A stretch of DNA of 64,000 bases, from the NCBI GenBank assembly GCA_963665085.2, contig CAXXXS010000001.1, positions 2,790,001 to 2,854,000 on the forward strand, read 5' to 3'. The notes under the pieces are model-generated. The model ran no database searches. It was not told the DNA's origin and saw nothing but the letters and a program-made list of their open reading frames with translations. Position numbers and translations under genes: made by a program. The DNA is from G963665085 sp963665085. GTDB lineage: Bacteria; Bacteroidota; Bacteroidia; Bacteroidales; JAAAOM01. Positions 53,442-63,260 of the stretch are shown in pieces (within the stretch, counting starts at the first letter, position 1; every line of letters begins with the position of its first letter).

Positions 53442-54443
53442 ATGAGTAAATTATTACATGTTGCTCCATCCCCGCATATAAAGGGGAATTATTCCATAGA
53501 AAAATTAATGTATGGGGTGGTCATAGCTATGGTTCCTGCATTAATTGTGTCGATAATATATTTTGGTATAGCTGCGCTAATTGTTACTGTTGTATCTGTA
53601 GCTGCTTGTGTTCTTACAGAATTTATTATTCAGAAATATGTTTTAAAAGTTCCTGTCTCTGTAAGCGATGGTTCTGCTATCGTAACAGGAGTTTTACTAA
53701 GTTTTAACCTGCCGGCAAATCTTCCGGTTCATATAATAATTTTAGGTGCTGTAGTAGCAATTGGAGTTGCAAAACTCACTTTTGGTGGACTGGGTAATAA
53801 TCCATTTAATCCGGCATTGGTAGGAAGAGTATTTTTACTAATTTCTTTTCCGGCGCAAATGACCCTTAATCCAATTCCAAAAGGTTTTGGAACTTCCTAT
53901 GTTGATGCAGAAACAGGAGCTACACCTTTAGCATTAATAAAAGAAGGGATTAAAAAGGGTACACCAGTCTCAGAACTAATGAATGATATTCCATCATACA
54001 GTGATTTGTTTTTTGGTAAGATGGGAGGGGCACTGGGTGAAATTGCAGGAATTGCTTTGATATTCGGTTTGATTTATATGCTTGTTAAAAAAGTAATAAC
54101 CTGGCATATTCCCTTCTCTGTAATAGCAACTATTTTTGTTTTTACAGGTATTCTCTGGTTAATAAATCCGGAAGTAAATGCTGATCCTGTTTTTCATGTA
54201 TTATCAGGAGGAGTTTTACTCGGGGCGATATTTATGGCAACCGATTATGTTACATCGCCAATGGTTCCCAAAGCAATGCTAATTTATGGAATTGGGATTG
54301 GAGTAATAACAGTGGTTATTAGGGTTTACGGGGCATATCCGGAAGGAATCTCATTTGCAATTTTAATAATGAATGCATTTGTGCCGTTGTTAAACCGATA
54401 CATCAAACCTAAACGATTTGGAGAGGAGATAAAACATGGCTAA
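53442..54443 (+). CDS. rnfD: Rnf complex subunit RnfD (membrane, covalent FMN)
   Basis: The 333-residue integral membrane subunit has about nine segments and the family motifs SDGSAIVTGVLLSFNLPA and GGLGNNPFNPALVGRVF. The threonine near residue 161 in TGATPLAL is the expected covalent FMN site. It works with RnfG in electron transfer coupled to Na+ or H+ pumping. Its stop overlaps the rnfG start by eight bases. Confidence 0.95.
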   Translation: MSKLLHVAPSPHIKGNYSIEKLMYGVVIAMVPALIVSIIYFGIAALIVTVVSVAACVLTEFIIQKYVLKVPVSVSDGSAIVTGVLLSFNLPANLPVHIIILGAVVAIGVAKLTFGGLGNNPFNPALVGRVFLLISFPAQMTLNPIPKGFGTSYVDAETGATPLALIKEGIKKGTPVSELMNDIPSYSDLFFGKMGGALGEIAGIALIFGLIYMLVKKVITWHIPFSVIATIFVFTGILWLINPEVNADPVFHVLSGGVLLGAIFMATDYVTSPMVPKAMLIYGIGIGVITVVIRVYGAYPEGISFAILIMNAFVPLLNRYIKPKRFGEEIKHG

Positions 54444-55014
54444 GAAAGAATCAACTTTTACAAATATGCTGCTAACATTGTTTTTTGTAACTTTTATTGC
54501 AGCAACAGCACTGGGCTTTATATACAATATAACAAAAGAGCCTATTGAATTAGCAAAGATTGCAAAGAAAACAGCGGCAATTGAAGCTGTTGTGCCGGAA
54601 TTTGATAATGTGCCTTCTGAGGAAGTAATAACAAAAGCTGTTGATGGAGATTCTCTTTATTTTTATCCAGCTAGAAAAAATGGAGAGTTGGTTGGTATTG
54701 CAGTAGAGACTTTTACAACCCAGGGATTTGGAGGAGAAATAAATCTAATGGTAGGATTTCTGACAGATGGCACAATTCAAAGTATTACAGTACTTGAACA
54801 TAAAGAGACACCAGGCTTAGGAGATAAAATGGAACGGGCAAAATCAGACTGGAGTGTTCAGTTTGAAGGAAAAAATCCAAAAGATTTTAGGTTGATAGTT
54901 TCAAAAGATGGAGGAGATGTTGATGCAATAACAGCTTCAACAATAAGTTCAAGGGCATTTTGCGATGCTGTTCAGAGAGCATATAGTGCTTTACAGGAAG
55001 GAGGTATAAAATGA
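54436..55014 (+). CDS. rnfG: Rnf complex subunit RnfG (periplasmic FMN)
   Basis: The 192-residue product has one N-terminal membrane segment (about 10-28) and a periplasmic FMN-binding domain. The attachment site near residue 168 reads DAITASTISS; the usual [ST]GAT motif is TAST here, but the last threonine that carries FMN is kept. HKETPGLGDKM is the other landmark. It overlaps rnfE by four bases. Confidence 0.93.
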   Translation: MAKKESTFTNMLLTLFFVTFIAATALGFIYNITKEPIELAKIAKKTAAIEAVVPEFDNVPSEEVITKAVDGDSLYFYPARKNGELVGIAVETFTTQGFGGEINLMVGFLTDGTIQSITVLEHKETPGLGDKMERAKSDWSVQFEGKNPKDFRLIVSKDGGDVDAITASTISSRAFCDAVQRAYSALQEGGIK

Positions 55015-55598
55015 ACCAATGGAAAAATTTTAGCAAAGGGTTTTTTAAAGAGAATGCAGTTTTTGTTTTATTCTTAGGGCTTTGTCCGACATTAGGTGTT
55101 ACTACATCAGCAATAAATGGATTAGGCATGGGATTGGCAACAACATTCGTTTTAATGATGTCTAATATCTTTGTGTCTTTAGTGAAAAATCTAATTCCGG
55201 ACAAGGTTCGTATTCCATCATACATTGTTATTATTGCTGCCTTCGTTACAATTGTGGAATTAGTAATGCAAGCATTTGTTCCTGATCTTTACAAACAACT
55301 TGGATTATTCATTCCTTTAATAGTTGTTAATTGTATTGTTCTTGGACGGGCAGAAGCTTTTGCCTCAAAAAATAATCTTATATCATCTTTAATTGATGGA
55401 GCTAGCATGGGACTTGGATTTGCTATGGCTCTTACAATTCTGGGAACTATCCGTGAAGTCTTAGGAAGTGGTTCAATTTTCGGATATAAATTTATTGACG
55501 GAGATGGAATACTAATCTTTGTACTAGCTCCGGGAGCATTTATGGCATTGGGGTATTTAATTGTGATAATTAATAAAATCAACAAAAAACAAGCTTAA
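55011..55598 (+). CDS. rnfE: Rnf complex subunit RnfE (membrane)
   Basis: The 195-residue integral membrane subunit has six segments and family motifs LGLCPTLGVTTSAINGLGMG and VVNCIVLGRAEAFA. It pairs with RnfA to form the inner half of the transport path, with an inverted-repeat topology. It is translationally coupled to rnfG and followed by rnfA four bases later. Confidence 0.95.
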   Translation: MNQWKNFSKGFFKENAVFVLFLGLCPTLGVTTSAINGLGMGLATTFVLMMSNIFVSLVKNLIPDKVRIPSYIVIIAAFVTIVELVMQAFVPDLYKQLGLFIPLIVVNCIVLGRAEAFASKNNLISSLIDGASMGLGFAMALTILGTIREVLGSGSIFGYKFIDGDGILIFVLAPGAFMALGYLIVIINKINKKQA

Positions 55599-55602
55599 TA
55601 CT

Positions 55603-56178
55603 ATGGAATATATATTGATAATTATATCAGCTGTTTTTGTAAATAATATTGTTCTATCCAAGTTTTTTGGTATTTGTCCATTTATCGGTGTATCCAACAA
55701 AGTTGAAACAGCAATCGGTATGACAGGGGCTGTAACTTTTGTGATGGTTGTTGCCACTATTGTAACGTATATTATACAACATTCTGTTTTAGAAGCATTT
55801 GGTATTGGTTATATGCAAACCATTACGTTTATACTTGTTATAGCTTCCCTGGTTCAATTGGTTGAGATTATTCTAAAAAAAGTTAGCCCAAGTCTTTATC
55901 AGGCATTGGGTATATTTCTTCCTTTAATAACAACAAACTGTGCCGTATTAGGAGTAGCACTCCTTGCAGCACAAAATGATTATAATCTCTTAATGAGTGC
56001 TGTTTTTGCAGCAGCAAATGCAATAGGTTTTGGCCTGGCATTAATTATTTTTTCTGGAATCCGTGAATTTCTGGAATTGGTAAATATTCCTAAATCAATG
56101 CGTGGAGTTCCAATAGCATTTGTTGTTGCAGGTATCCTTGCAATGGCATTTATGGGATTTGCAGGGATAGTAAAATAA
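55603..56178 (+). CDS. rnfA: Rnf complex subunit RnfA (membrane)
   Basis: The 191-residue integral membrane subunit has six segments and motifs NNIVLSKFFGICPFIGVSNKVETAIGM and TTNCAVLGVALL. It is the last gene of the operon rseC-rnfB-C-D-G-E-A. The RnfA/RnfE pair holds a buried 2Fe-2S centre in known structures, bound by the cysteines in GICPF-type and NC motifs; both cysteines are present here. The 251 bases that follow to kdtA hold no recognised element. Confidence 0.95.
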   Translation: MEYILIIISAVFVNNIVLSKFFGICPFIGVSNKVETAIGMTGAVTFVMVVATIVTYIIQHSVLEAFGIGYMQTITFILVIASLVQLVEIILKKVSPSLYQALGIFLPLITTNCAVLGVALLAAQNDYNLLMSAVFAAANAIGFGLALIIFSGIREFLELVNIPKSMRGVPIAFVVAGILAMAFMGFAGIVK

Positions 56179-56429
56179 TATGCAAAATATCTCTACTAGA
56201 AAATAATTTTAACAACCAAGAATATGTTTTACCTGGAGAGGTCTCAGAGGCTAATCCTTTATTACCTATTTATAATTGCCACTGAATATTCTATTTTCAT
56301 GAAGAATTATACTTTGTTTTTTTTGATTTAATAGAGATATATTTTTGTTAAAAGCGAGAAAGCTATTCTCTATTTTTGTGTGTAAAAACCTGTTATATTT
56401 CTACTTTTGGGAGAATTAAAAATAAGAAT

Positions 56430-57671
56430 GTGTATTTATATAATCTGGGAATAAAAATATATCGTCTGGGGATTGGTATAGCTTCAATTCGTAACGAAAA
56501 GGCTAAAAAATGGATTGAAGGAAGAAAAAACTGGCAAAGTATTTTAAAGAATAAGTTTTCTGTTGGGGATGATGTAATGTGGTTTCATTGCGCATCCCTT
56601 GGCGAATTTGAACAAGGAAGGCCAGTAATAGAAGAGTTGTTAAATGTCTACCCTTCTTGGAAAGTATTGGTGACTTTTTTTTCTCCATCAGGATATGAAA
56701 TCAGGAAGAATTATGAAAAAGCAGATTGTATTATGTATTTGCCTCTGGATACTCGAAAAAATGCAAGAGAATTTGTTGAACTGGCAAAACCAAAGATTGC
56801 TTTTTTTGTGAAATATGAGTTTTGGAAAAACTATCTTAAAGTATTGGAAAAAAAGGATATTCCTCTGTACCTCGTCTCTGGAGTTTTTCGTGAAAATCAA
56901 TTCTTTTTTAAGTGGTATGGTAAATCTATGCTTAAAAGTTTAAAAGCCTTTACACATTTTTTTGTTCAGAATGAAGACTCAGTAGAGTTATTAAAAAATA
57001 ATGGATTTGATGATGTTACGTTAACAGGAGATACACGGTTCGATCGGGTAGTGGCAACAACTCAAAATTTTAAACGCTTTCCGGAAATCGAAAAATTTAT
57101 TTGTGGAAAGCCGGTAATAATATGTGGAAGTTCATGGGAGCCGGAAGAGACAATTATAGCAGACTACATAAAAAATACAGAGCATGATATAAAATACATT
57201 ATTGCGCCTCATGAGATCCAAGAATCAAAGATTGAACGGCTACAAAAGCTTTTGCCAGGGAAAAGTCTTCTTTATTCTGAAATTGAGAATACTTCTTGTG
57301 ATGGTTTCAATATTCTTATTATAAATACAATTGGTATTTTGTCTTCTCTATATCAATATGGCTCGATTGCTTTTGTTGGTGGAGCTTTTGGGAAAGGATT
57401 ACATAATATTTTAGAAGCAGCTGCTTTTGGAATGCCAATTCTGTTTGGACCCAACATTAAAAAATTTCAGGAAGCAGTAGAGTTGGTAAATGAAGGTTCA
57501 GCTTTTAAAATTTTATCGTATTCTGATTTTGAGGAAAAAGTAAATATGCTCCTAAATAATCCGGGAGATTTAAAGCGCTTAAGTGCAACATCAAAAAAAT
57601 ATGTGGTAAGAAATCTGGGAGCAAAAGATAAAATTATTAATCAAGTTAAAAGTGATATAGAGCTTGAGTAG
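56430..57671 (+). CDS. kdtA: 3-deoxy-D-manno-octulosonic acid (Kdo) transferase KdtA
   Basis: The 413-residue GT30 glycosyltransferase adds Kdo to lipid A precursor at the inner-membrane face. Motifs: WFHCASLGEFEQGRPVIEEL with the catalytic Glu, ITGDTRFDRV-like TGDTRFDRV, GSSWEPEE, and VGGAFGKGLHNILEAAAFGMPILFGPN. Although a TTG at 56376 could extend the frame by 18 residues, the N-terminus of relatives begins with the YLYNLGIKIYRLGI segment, so GTG 56430 is preferred; GGGAGA lies upstream at a long spacing. Confidence 0.93.
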   Translation: MYLYNLGIKIYRLGIGIASIRNEKAKKWIEGRKNWQSILKNKFSVGDDVMWFHCASLGEFEQGRPVIEELLNVYPSWKVLVTFFSPSGYEIRKNYEKADCIMYLPLDTRKNAREFVELAKPKIAFFVKYEFWKNYLKVLEKKDIPLYLVSGVFRENQFFFKWYGKSMLKSLKAFTHFFVQNEDSVELLKNNGFDDVTLTGDTRFDRVVATTQNFKRFPEIEKFICGKPVIICGSSWEPEETIIADYIKNTEHDIKYIIAPHEIQESKIERLQKLLPGKSLLYSEIENTSCDGFNILIINTIGILSSLYQYGSIAFVGGAFGKGLHNILEAAAFGMPILFGPNIKKFQEAVELVNEGSAFKILSYSDFEEKVNMLLNNPGDLKRLSATSKKYVVRNLGAKDKIINQVKSDIELE

Positions 57672-57708
57672 AATAAATGTAATATTTTTGTATTGAAAGA
57701 ATATTGCG

Positions 57709-59220
57709 ATGAAAATATTAACAGCAAGCCAGATTAGAGAAGCAGATAAGTATACAATAGAAAATGAGCCTGTTTCTTCTATTAGTTTAATGGAACGTGC
57801 ATCTACGCAGTGTTTAAATTGGTTGTTAAACAAATATGAGGGGAAAGAACCTTTTTTTAAAATATTCGTTGGGCCTGGTAACAATGGTGGAGATGGTTTA
57901 GCTATCGCAAGACTTTTGTCAGACAATGGATTTTCAGTAATCGTTTTTATACTTAAATTATCAGGTAAATATTCAAATGATTTTTCAAAAAACCTTGAAC
58001 GATTAAAAGCACTTCAGGAAGTAAAAATTAAAGAATTAAACGAGGAAAAACCTTTCCCTGAACTTAATCCAGGTGATGTAGTAATCGATGCTCTTTTCGG
58101 AACAGGTTTATCAAGACCAATAACAGGATTTGCAGCCAATCTTATCAACTATCTTAATGAATTTGCCGGTGAGATTATTTCTGTTGATGTTCCTTCTGGT
58201 TTGTCTTCTGAAGGAGTATTACCAAAAGAAGGAAGCATAATTCGTGCTAATTATACGTTAACTTTTCAATTTCCCAAATTATCATTTTTATTTCCTGAAA
58301 ATCAAAATTATGTTGGTGATTGGATTGTTCTAGATATAGAATTACACAAAGAATTTATTGATTCGGTAAAAACTCCCTATTTTTTTATTGAGCTTCAAGA
58401 GATAAAAGAAAGACTTTCATTAAGAAAAAAATTTTCTCATAAAGGAACATTTGGGCATGGATTAATTATTGCCGGAAGTTATGGGATGATCGGTGCCGCA
58501 ATTCTTGCAACAAAGGCAGCATTACGTGCAGGAGTTGGTTTAATAACAACTCATATTCCCCGATATGGATATAATATCCTTCAGACATCAATACCGGAAG
58601 CACTAATTAGTATTGATAGATCGGATATTATTTATACTGAATCACCAGAAATGGATCAGTATTCAGCGATTGGTATTGGTCCGGGATTAGACAAAAAAAC
58701 AAATTCTCAAAAAGCATTAAAAGAGTTATTGGAATCTGCAAAAGTTCCACTTGTAATCGACGCAGATGCTTTGAATATGATTTCAATGAATAAGGAATGG
58801 TATGGACTTATTCCGGGGAATACAATATTAACACCGCATCCGAGAGAGTTTGAAAGATTGGTTGGGAAAACTGAAAATTCAATAGAAAGAATTAAAAAAC
58901 AACTTGAGTTTTCAAAAAAATATAAGGTTTACATAGTACTAAAAGGTGCACATACAACAATTTCTACTCCTGATAAACGTTTGTTTTTTAACTCTAGCGG
59001 AAATCCGGGTATGGCAACTGCAGGAAGTGGAGATGTTTTAACGGGTATTATTACTTCACTGTTGGCACAAGGCTATACCCAGGAAGATGCATGTTTGATA
59101 GGTGTCTATTTGCATGGATTGGCAGGGGATTTTGCTTTGGATACACAGAGCCAAGAGTCAATGATAGCATCAGATTTAATAGAAAATATTGGAAAAGCGT
59201 ATAAATTAATTCATCAATAA
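57709..59220 (+). CDS. nnrDE: bifunctional NAD(P)H-hydrate epimerase / ADP-dependent dehydratase
   Basis: The 503-residue repair enzyme restores hydrated NADH and NADPH. The N-terminal epimerase domain (1-215) has VGPGNNGGDGLAIARLL and VIDALFGTGLSRPI. The C-terminal dehydratase, of the ribokinase-like fold (about 225-500), has the LIIAGSYGMIGAAILATKAALRAGVG start, GIGPGLD, LTPHPREFERL and the nucleotide and catalytic motif GMATAGSGDVLTGII. It is full length. The next gene starts two bases after the stop. Confidence 0.95.
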   Translation: MKILTASQIREADKYTIENEPVSSISLMERASTQCLNWLLNKYEGKEPFFKIFVGPGNNGGDGLAIARLLSDNGFSVIVFILKLSGKYSNDFSKNLERLKALQEVKIKELNEEKPFPELNPGDVVIDALFGTGLSRPITGFAANLINYLNEFAGEIISVDVPSGLSSEGVLPKEGSIIRANYTLTFQFPKLSFLFPENQNYVGDWIVLDIELHKEFIDSVKTPYFFIELQEIKERLSLRKKFSHKGTFGHGLIIAGSYGMIGAAILATKAALRAGVGLITTHIPRYGYNILQTSIPEALISIDRSDIIYTESPEMDQYSAIGIGPGLDKKTNSQKALKELLESAKVPLVIDADALNMISMNKEWYGLIPGNTILTPHPREFERLVGKTENSIERIKKQLEFSKKYKVYIVLKGAHTTISTPDKRLFFNSSGNPGMATAGSGDVLTGIITSLLAQGYTQEDACLIGVYLHGLAGDFALDTQSQESMIASDLIENIGKAYKLIHQ

Positions 59221-59222
59221 AT

Positions 59223-60326
59223 ATGATTAGAAAGATTTATAAATACATACTTTTTGTGTTATTCCTCGGCATGTTCTCATGCAAATCAGTTGAATATATA
59301 ACTGTAGCAGAATATAAACCAACATCGGCTCAAACAACAAATTCGTTTTATTATGCTTTGCCTCAGACAACGTTTAAGGTTGATGTTGAATTTGTAAGGA
59401 CAACACGTATTCCCGGACCGTATAACGAGTATGCACAGAGATTTTTAAGTATTGATGGTGCATTAGAGAAAGACAGTGTAACATGGCAAATATCAAATAT
59501 TTTAATAAGTACAGGAAAAGAAGCCGATCCGAATCATTACTATGTTGTTCAATCATCTGGAAGTAATATCTCATACAACAATCTTTTTGAAATGACAGAG
59601 CAAGGACTTATTGTTGATCTCTCAAATCAGGAAGGAAAAATATTTTCTTCTCAATACATAGATAATAAACCAGACATGGGAGTCCCTTATAAGGATTTAT
59701 CTGTAGTAGAAAATTTTGGAACAGTAAAAGATACATTGTATAGACTTGTGTTTAAGGATACAGCTTTTGTGAAAACTCCACTTATTAAATACCAGGTTGA
59801 ACAAAAGTCGCTTGAGAAAAAAGCAAATGAAGCTGCTTTATTTATTTTTGAGTTAAGGGAAAAACGTTTTGAATTAATCACAGGCAATAGCGAAAATATT
59901 CCGGAAGGGACAGCTATGAAATCAGCATTGGATGAGATTTCACGACTGGAAGATGAATATTTGAGCCTTTTTATTGGCAAAACCCAGGTAGATACATTCA
60001 AATTCAGTTATTGTGTTACTCCTGCTGAAGACAGGGATATGACACGTACAACATTATTTCGTTTCTCCGAGCGTGACGGAATTCTTCCGGAAACGTTTTC
60101 TCAGGGAACCCCGTTTGTTTTAGATGTTGTGAAAGAAGGTTCAAGTTCAACAAGTATAACCTCACCGGAATCATCTCAAAATTTAATTTATTTTAGGGCA
60201 GCAGAGCCTGGAAATGTAAAAGTATCGTTAGGGAATAAGTTGTTGTTGCAATCAAAAGCTAATGTTTATCAATATGGGAAAATAACAGCCTTGCCCATAA
60301 ATGTAACAATAAAAACTGTCGATTAA
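59223..60326 (+). CDS. DUF4831-type lipoprotein
   Basis: The 367-residue product has an SPII signal (MIRKIYKYILFVLFLGMFSCK; Cys20). The sequence YYALPQTTFKVDVEFVRTTRIPGPYNEYAQRFL is the signature start of the DUF4831 family, found mainly in Bacteroidota and of unknown function. The mature protein is beta-rich with a coiled helix around 190-215. The stop overlaps the start of the HD protein gene by one base (TAATG), so the pair is coupled. Confidence 0.8.
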   Translation: MIRKIYKYILFVLFLGMFSCKSVEYITVAEYKPTSAQTTNSFYYALPQTTFKVDVEFVRTTRIPGPYNEYAQRFLSIDGALEKDSVTWQISNILISTGKEADPNHYYVVQSSGSNISYNNLFEMTEQGLIVDLSNQEGKIFSSQYIDNKPDMGVPYKDLSVVENFGTVKDTLYRLVFKDTAFVKTPLIKYQVEQKSLEKKANEAALFIFELREKRFELITGNSENIPEGTAMKSALDEISRLEDEYLSLFIGKTQVDTFKFSYCVTPAEDRDMTRTTLFRFSERDGILPETFSQGTPFVLDVVKEGSSSTSITSPESSQNLIYFRAAEPGNVKVSLGNKLLLQSKANVYQYGKITALPINVTIKTVD

Positions 60327-61096
60327 TGAGGTATTTGTATGATGAATTTAAAAACAGGTTTCAACAATATTATGAAAGCGTAAAACCGATCACCGAAAAA
60401 CATAATGAAGTAAATAAGCTAAAATATCATCATACTTTTCGTGTTGTTAATGAAATAAAATTATTGGGAGAGCATCTCAAATTATCAGAGGAAAGTATTT
60501 TTTTTGTAAAGCTTATTGCCCTTTTTCATGATGTTGGGAGGTTTGAACAATTTGCAAGATACCAGACTTTTTCAGATAAAGATTCTATCGATCATGCGGA
60601 ATTATCAGTTCAGATTATTAGAGAAAATAATTTGCTTTCTGGTTTGGATGAAAAAGATACTTCACTTGTTGAAACTGCTATTTTAAACCATAATAAGTTT
60701 GCTATTGCAAAGAACCTGACAGACGAGCAGTTGTTTTTTACAAAGCTAATTCGGGATGCAGATAAATTAGATATACTTTACGTTGTAACAAATAAGAAAA
60801 AATACTATATTCCCGATGATGCTAAAGATGATTCACAGGAACTAAATCAGGCTTTTGTTGAGAATATAAAAAATTATGAATTAGCTTCATACGATGATAT
60901 CAACGGAGTGTTAGATTATGTATTGCTCCGTCTTAGCTGGGTTTTCGATTTGAGTTTTGGTTATACAGTTCAACAATTTAGGGAAAGAAATTATCTGAAA
61001 AAAATGTTGGAACAGCTGCCTGAATCAGAACAGAAAAATGAGATTCGAGCTGCTATAGAATCATTTATAAATAAAAAAGTTATTGTTGAGTCTTAA
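60326..61096 (+). CDS. HD-domain phosphohydrolase
   Basis: The 256-residue cytosolic protein has HHTFRVVNEIKLLGEHL and ALFHDVGRFEQFARYQT (the HD pair, near residues 36 and 72), DHAELSVQII, NHNKFAIAKNL and IRDADKLDILYVV, the expected set of metal ligands H...HD...D. The substrate, probably a nucleotide or cyclic phosphate, is unknown. It is coupled by one-base overlap to the DUF4831 lipoprotein gene and converges with the thioredoxin-fold gene. Confidence 0.88.
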   Translation: MRYLYDEFKNRFQQYYESVKPITEKHNEVNKLKYHHTFRVVNEIKLLGEHLKLSEESIFFVKLIALFHDVGRFEQFARYQTFSDKDSIDHAELSVQIIRENNLLSGLDEKDTSLVETAILNHNKFAIAKNLTDEQLFFTKLIRDADKLDILYVVTNKKKYYIPDDAKDDSQELNQAFVENIKNYELASYDDINGVLDYVLLRLSWVFDLSFGYTVQQFRERNYLKKMLEQLPESEQKNEIRAAIESFINKKVIVES

Positions 61097-61108
61097 AATA
61101 GGCTCAAC
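61085..61108. terminator. small convergent hairpin
   Basis: GTTGAG (61085-61090) and CTCAAC (61103-61108) frame the 17-base gap between the HD gene and the convergent thioredoxin-fold gene. A T-rich stretch follows on the plus strand (ATTTTATTTTG). It may terminate the plus-strand transcript. Confidence 0.4.
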
Positions 61109-61113
61109 ATATT

Positions 61114-61647
61114 TTATTTTGTTGCAGTCTCTTTTATTGTAGAAGTATAAGAAGCCTGGAAGTCTTCCCACTTTTGAGTTTTATATTTATCGCTGCCAAT
61201 AAAGTTAATTATCTCATCAAAAGGTTGAGGCTGTATATAGCCACTTAGTGGTTGAATAATCCGGTTTTGTTCATCAAGAAAAACAACAGAAGGATATCCC
61301 ATATTTCCATTAAGAAGTGCTGCTGCTAATTCATGATAACCTCTTTGGCCTTGTTCAACAAATTTGTATGTTTTTCCATTTAAGGTAATATCTTCTTTTT
61401 GTTCAGCATTTAGTTTTACGGCATAGAAATTCTCAGTTAGATACTTTGCAATAACCGGATGACTAAATGTATTTTTGTCCATTACTTTACACCAGCTACA
61501 CCAGTCTGTATATACATCAACCAATATTTTTTTAGGATTTTCTGAGTTTTTTTGCATAGCTTCCTCAATACTTAACCATTCTACTTTTTGACTATAGCTT
61601 AATAATGTGAGTGTTAATCCTATAAATACGATAGCGAATTTTCTCAT
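61114..61647 (-). CDS. exported thioredoxin-fold protein
   Basis: The 177-residue product has a signal peptide (about 1-19) and one thioredoxin domain with the active site WCSWCK in LVDVYTDWCSWCKVMDKN (Cys-x-x-Cys near residues 51-54). The cis-proline lies in GYPSVVFLDEQNR. The type resembles the DUF255/thiol:disulfide group of small periplasmic proteins in Bacteroidota, which may reduce or oxidise disulfides outside the cytosol. It is not in an operon with other redox genes. Confidence 0.85.
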   Translation of the reverse strand: MRKFAIVFIGLTLTLLSYSQKVEWLSIEEAMQKNSENPKKILVDVYTDWCSWCKVMDKNTFSHPVIAKYLTENFYAVKLNAEQKEDITLNGKTYKFVEQGQRGYHELAAALLNGNMGYPSVVFLDEQNRIIQPLSGYIQPQPFDEIINFIGSDKYKTQKWEDFQASYTSTIKETATK

Positions 61648-61782
61648 GTCTACTAATTTGGTGTCAAAAATATAATAAAATAGTAATAAACTTGTTAACT
61701 TCTTGTTAAACTATTTTCTTTACTCTTTGTATGTATTAAACAGAAAAAACTAACATTAAGTTGTAATTTTATTCTAAAAATT

Positions 61783-61788
61783 AGGAGG
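61783..61788 (+). promoter_or_regulatory. strong Shine-Dalgarno site of pepD
   Basis: AGGAGG at 61783-61788 lies nine bases before ATG 61798. A full anti-16S match is rare among the genes of this window and fixes the start of pepD. Confidence 0.8.
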
Positions 61789-61797
61789 AAAATTAAA

Positions 61798-63237
61798 ATG
61801 AATATTGCTTCGTTAGAACCTACAGTAGTTTGGAAACATTTTTATGCATTTACTCAAATCCCAAGACCTTCAAAATTCGAGTCGAAGGCAATAGACTATG
61901 TGAGAGATTTTGCAAAACAACAAAACCTCGAATATATTGAAGATGCTATCGGTAATATAATAATAAAGAAAGCAGCTAGTGAGGGAATGGAAAATAGTCC
62001 GGGTGTAGTTCTACAGGCACATGTTGATATGGTCCCTCAAAAGAATAGTGATAAAAAACATGATTTTAAGATCGATCCAATCGAAGCATTTATTGATGGG
62101 GATTGGGTAACAGCAAATGGAACAACACTCGGAGCTGATAATGGTATTGGAGCTGCTGCAATGTTAGCAGTATTAGAGTCGAAAGGTATTAAACATCCTG
62201 CTATTGAAGCTTTATTTACCATTGATGAAGAGACAGGGATGACAGGTGCTTTTCAACTGGGAGAAGGCCTGTTAAATGGTAAAGTAATGATAAACCTCGA
62301 TTCTGAAGATGAAGATGAAATATTTGTAGGATGTGCTGGTGGGGTAGATGCAGAAATGAAATTTGATTATACCCCGGAGAAATCAAACAAATCGTTAAAG
62401 GCATACAAAATAAATGTAGCCGGCCTGAAAGGGGGGCATTCTGGGATGGATATTAATCTTGGCCGCGGAAATGCCAATATTGTATTAGCACGTATCCTTA
62501 AGAAAATAAAAAAAGACATCGATTTTTCTATTGTCTTATTAAAAGGGGGAGATATGCGGAATGCTATTCCGCGGGAGTCTGAGACAATTATCCTAACGGA
62601 TTTTGAAAAAATAAGTGAAGCAATTGCATCACATTTTAAGGAGGTAGAAGATGAGTTAGAGATTACCGAGCCTGATATGATAATCAAGGTTGAAGAAATA
62701 GAAAATGATTTTGATATTGTTTTTCCAAATGACTTTCAGGAGAGGTTTATTAATAGCATTATTGCATGTCCTAATGGAGTAATCAGAATGAGCGATACCA
62801 TGGAAGGAGTTGTAGAAACATCAACAAATCTTGCCATTGTTGACGCAAATAATGGGCATGCCAAAATTTATTGTTTATTACGAAGTTCTGTTGATTCTGC
62901 AAAAACAGCGCTGGCAGACAGGATGGAAGCATTGTTCAGCCTTGCTGGTGCAAAAATTGAGTTTACAGGTGATTATCCGGGTTGGAAGCCAAATCCAAAA
63001 TCAGAGATTCTAAAAATAATGGTCGAGGTTTTTGAACAACAAAAAGATCAGGCCCCTGATGTGAAAGCCATTCATGCAGGACTTGAATGTGGGATTCTGG
63101 GTGCAAAATATCCACAACTCGATATGGTCTCCTGTGGACCAACAATTCGTTTTCCTCATTCACCCGACGAAAAAGTACATATTGACTCAGTAAAAAGATT
63201 CTGGGATTTTCTGATAGCTGTTTTAGCTAGGAACTAG
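61798..63237 (+). CDS. pepD: aminoacyl-histidine dipeptidase PepD (M20 family)
   Basis: The 479-residue cytosolic zinc exopeptidase cleaves Xaa-His and other dipeptides. Metal ligands are visible in VVLQAHVDMVPQ (His/Asp), TTLGADNGIGAAAML (Asp), IDEETGMTGAF (Glu pair: catalytic and ligand), INLDSEDEDE (Asp) and the C-terminal FPHSPDEKVHID (His). The length matches PepD of enterobacteria and Bacteroidota. A strong Shine-Dalgarno precedes it and a perfect inverted repeat follows. Confidence 0.95.
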   Translation: MNIASLEPTVVWKHFYAFTQIPRPSKFESKAIDYVRDFAKQQNLEYIEDAIGNIIIKKAASEGMENSPGVVLQAHVDMVPQKNSDKKHDFKIDPIEAFIDGDWVTANGTTLGADNGIGAAAMLAVLESKGIKHPAIEALFTIDEETGMTGAFQLGEGLLNGKVMINLDSEDEDEIFVGCAGGVDAEMKFDYTPEKSNKSLKAYKINVAGLKGGHSGMDINLGRGNANIVLARILKKIKKDIDFSIVLLKGGDMRNAIPRESETIILTDFEKISEAIASHFKEVEDELEITEPDMIIKVEEIENDFDIVFPNDFQERFINSIIACPNGVIRMSDTMEGVVETSTNLAIVDANNGHAKIYCLLRSSVDSAKTALADRMEALFSLAGAKIEFTGDYPGWKPNPKSEILKIMVEVFEQQKDQAPDVKAIHAGLECGILGAKYPQLDMVSCGPTIRFPHSPDEKVHIDSVKRFWDFLIAVLARN

Positions 63238-63260
63238 ATCTATGATTTACATACAAATAA

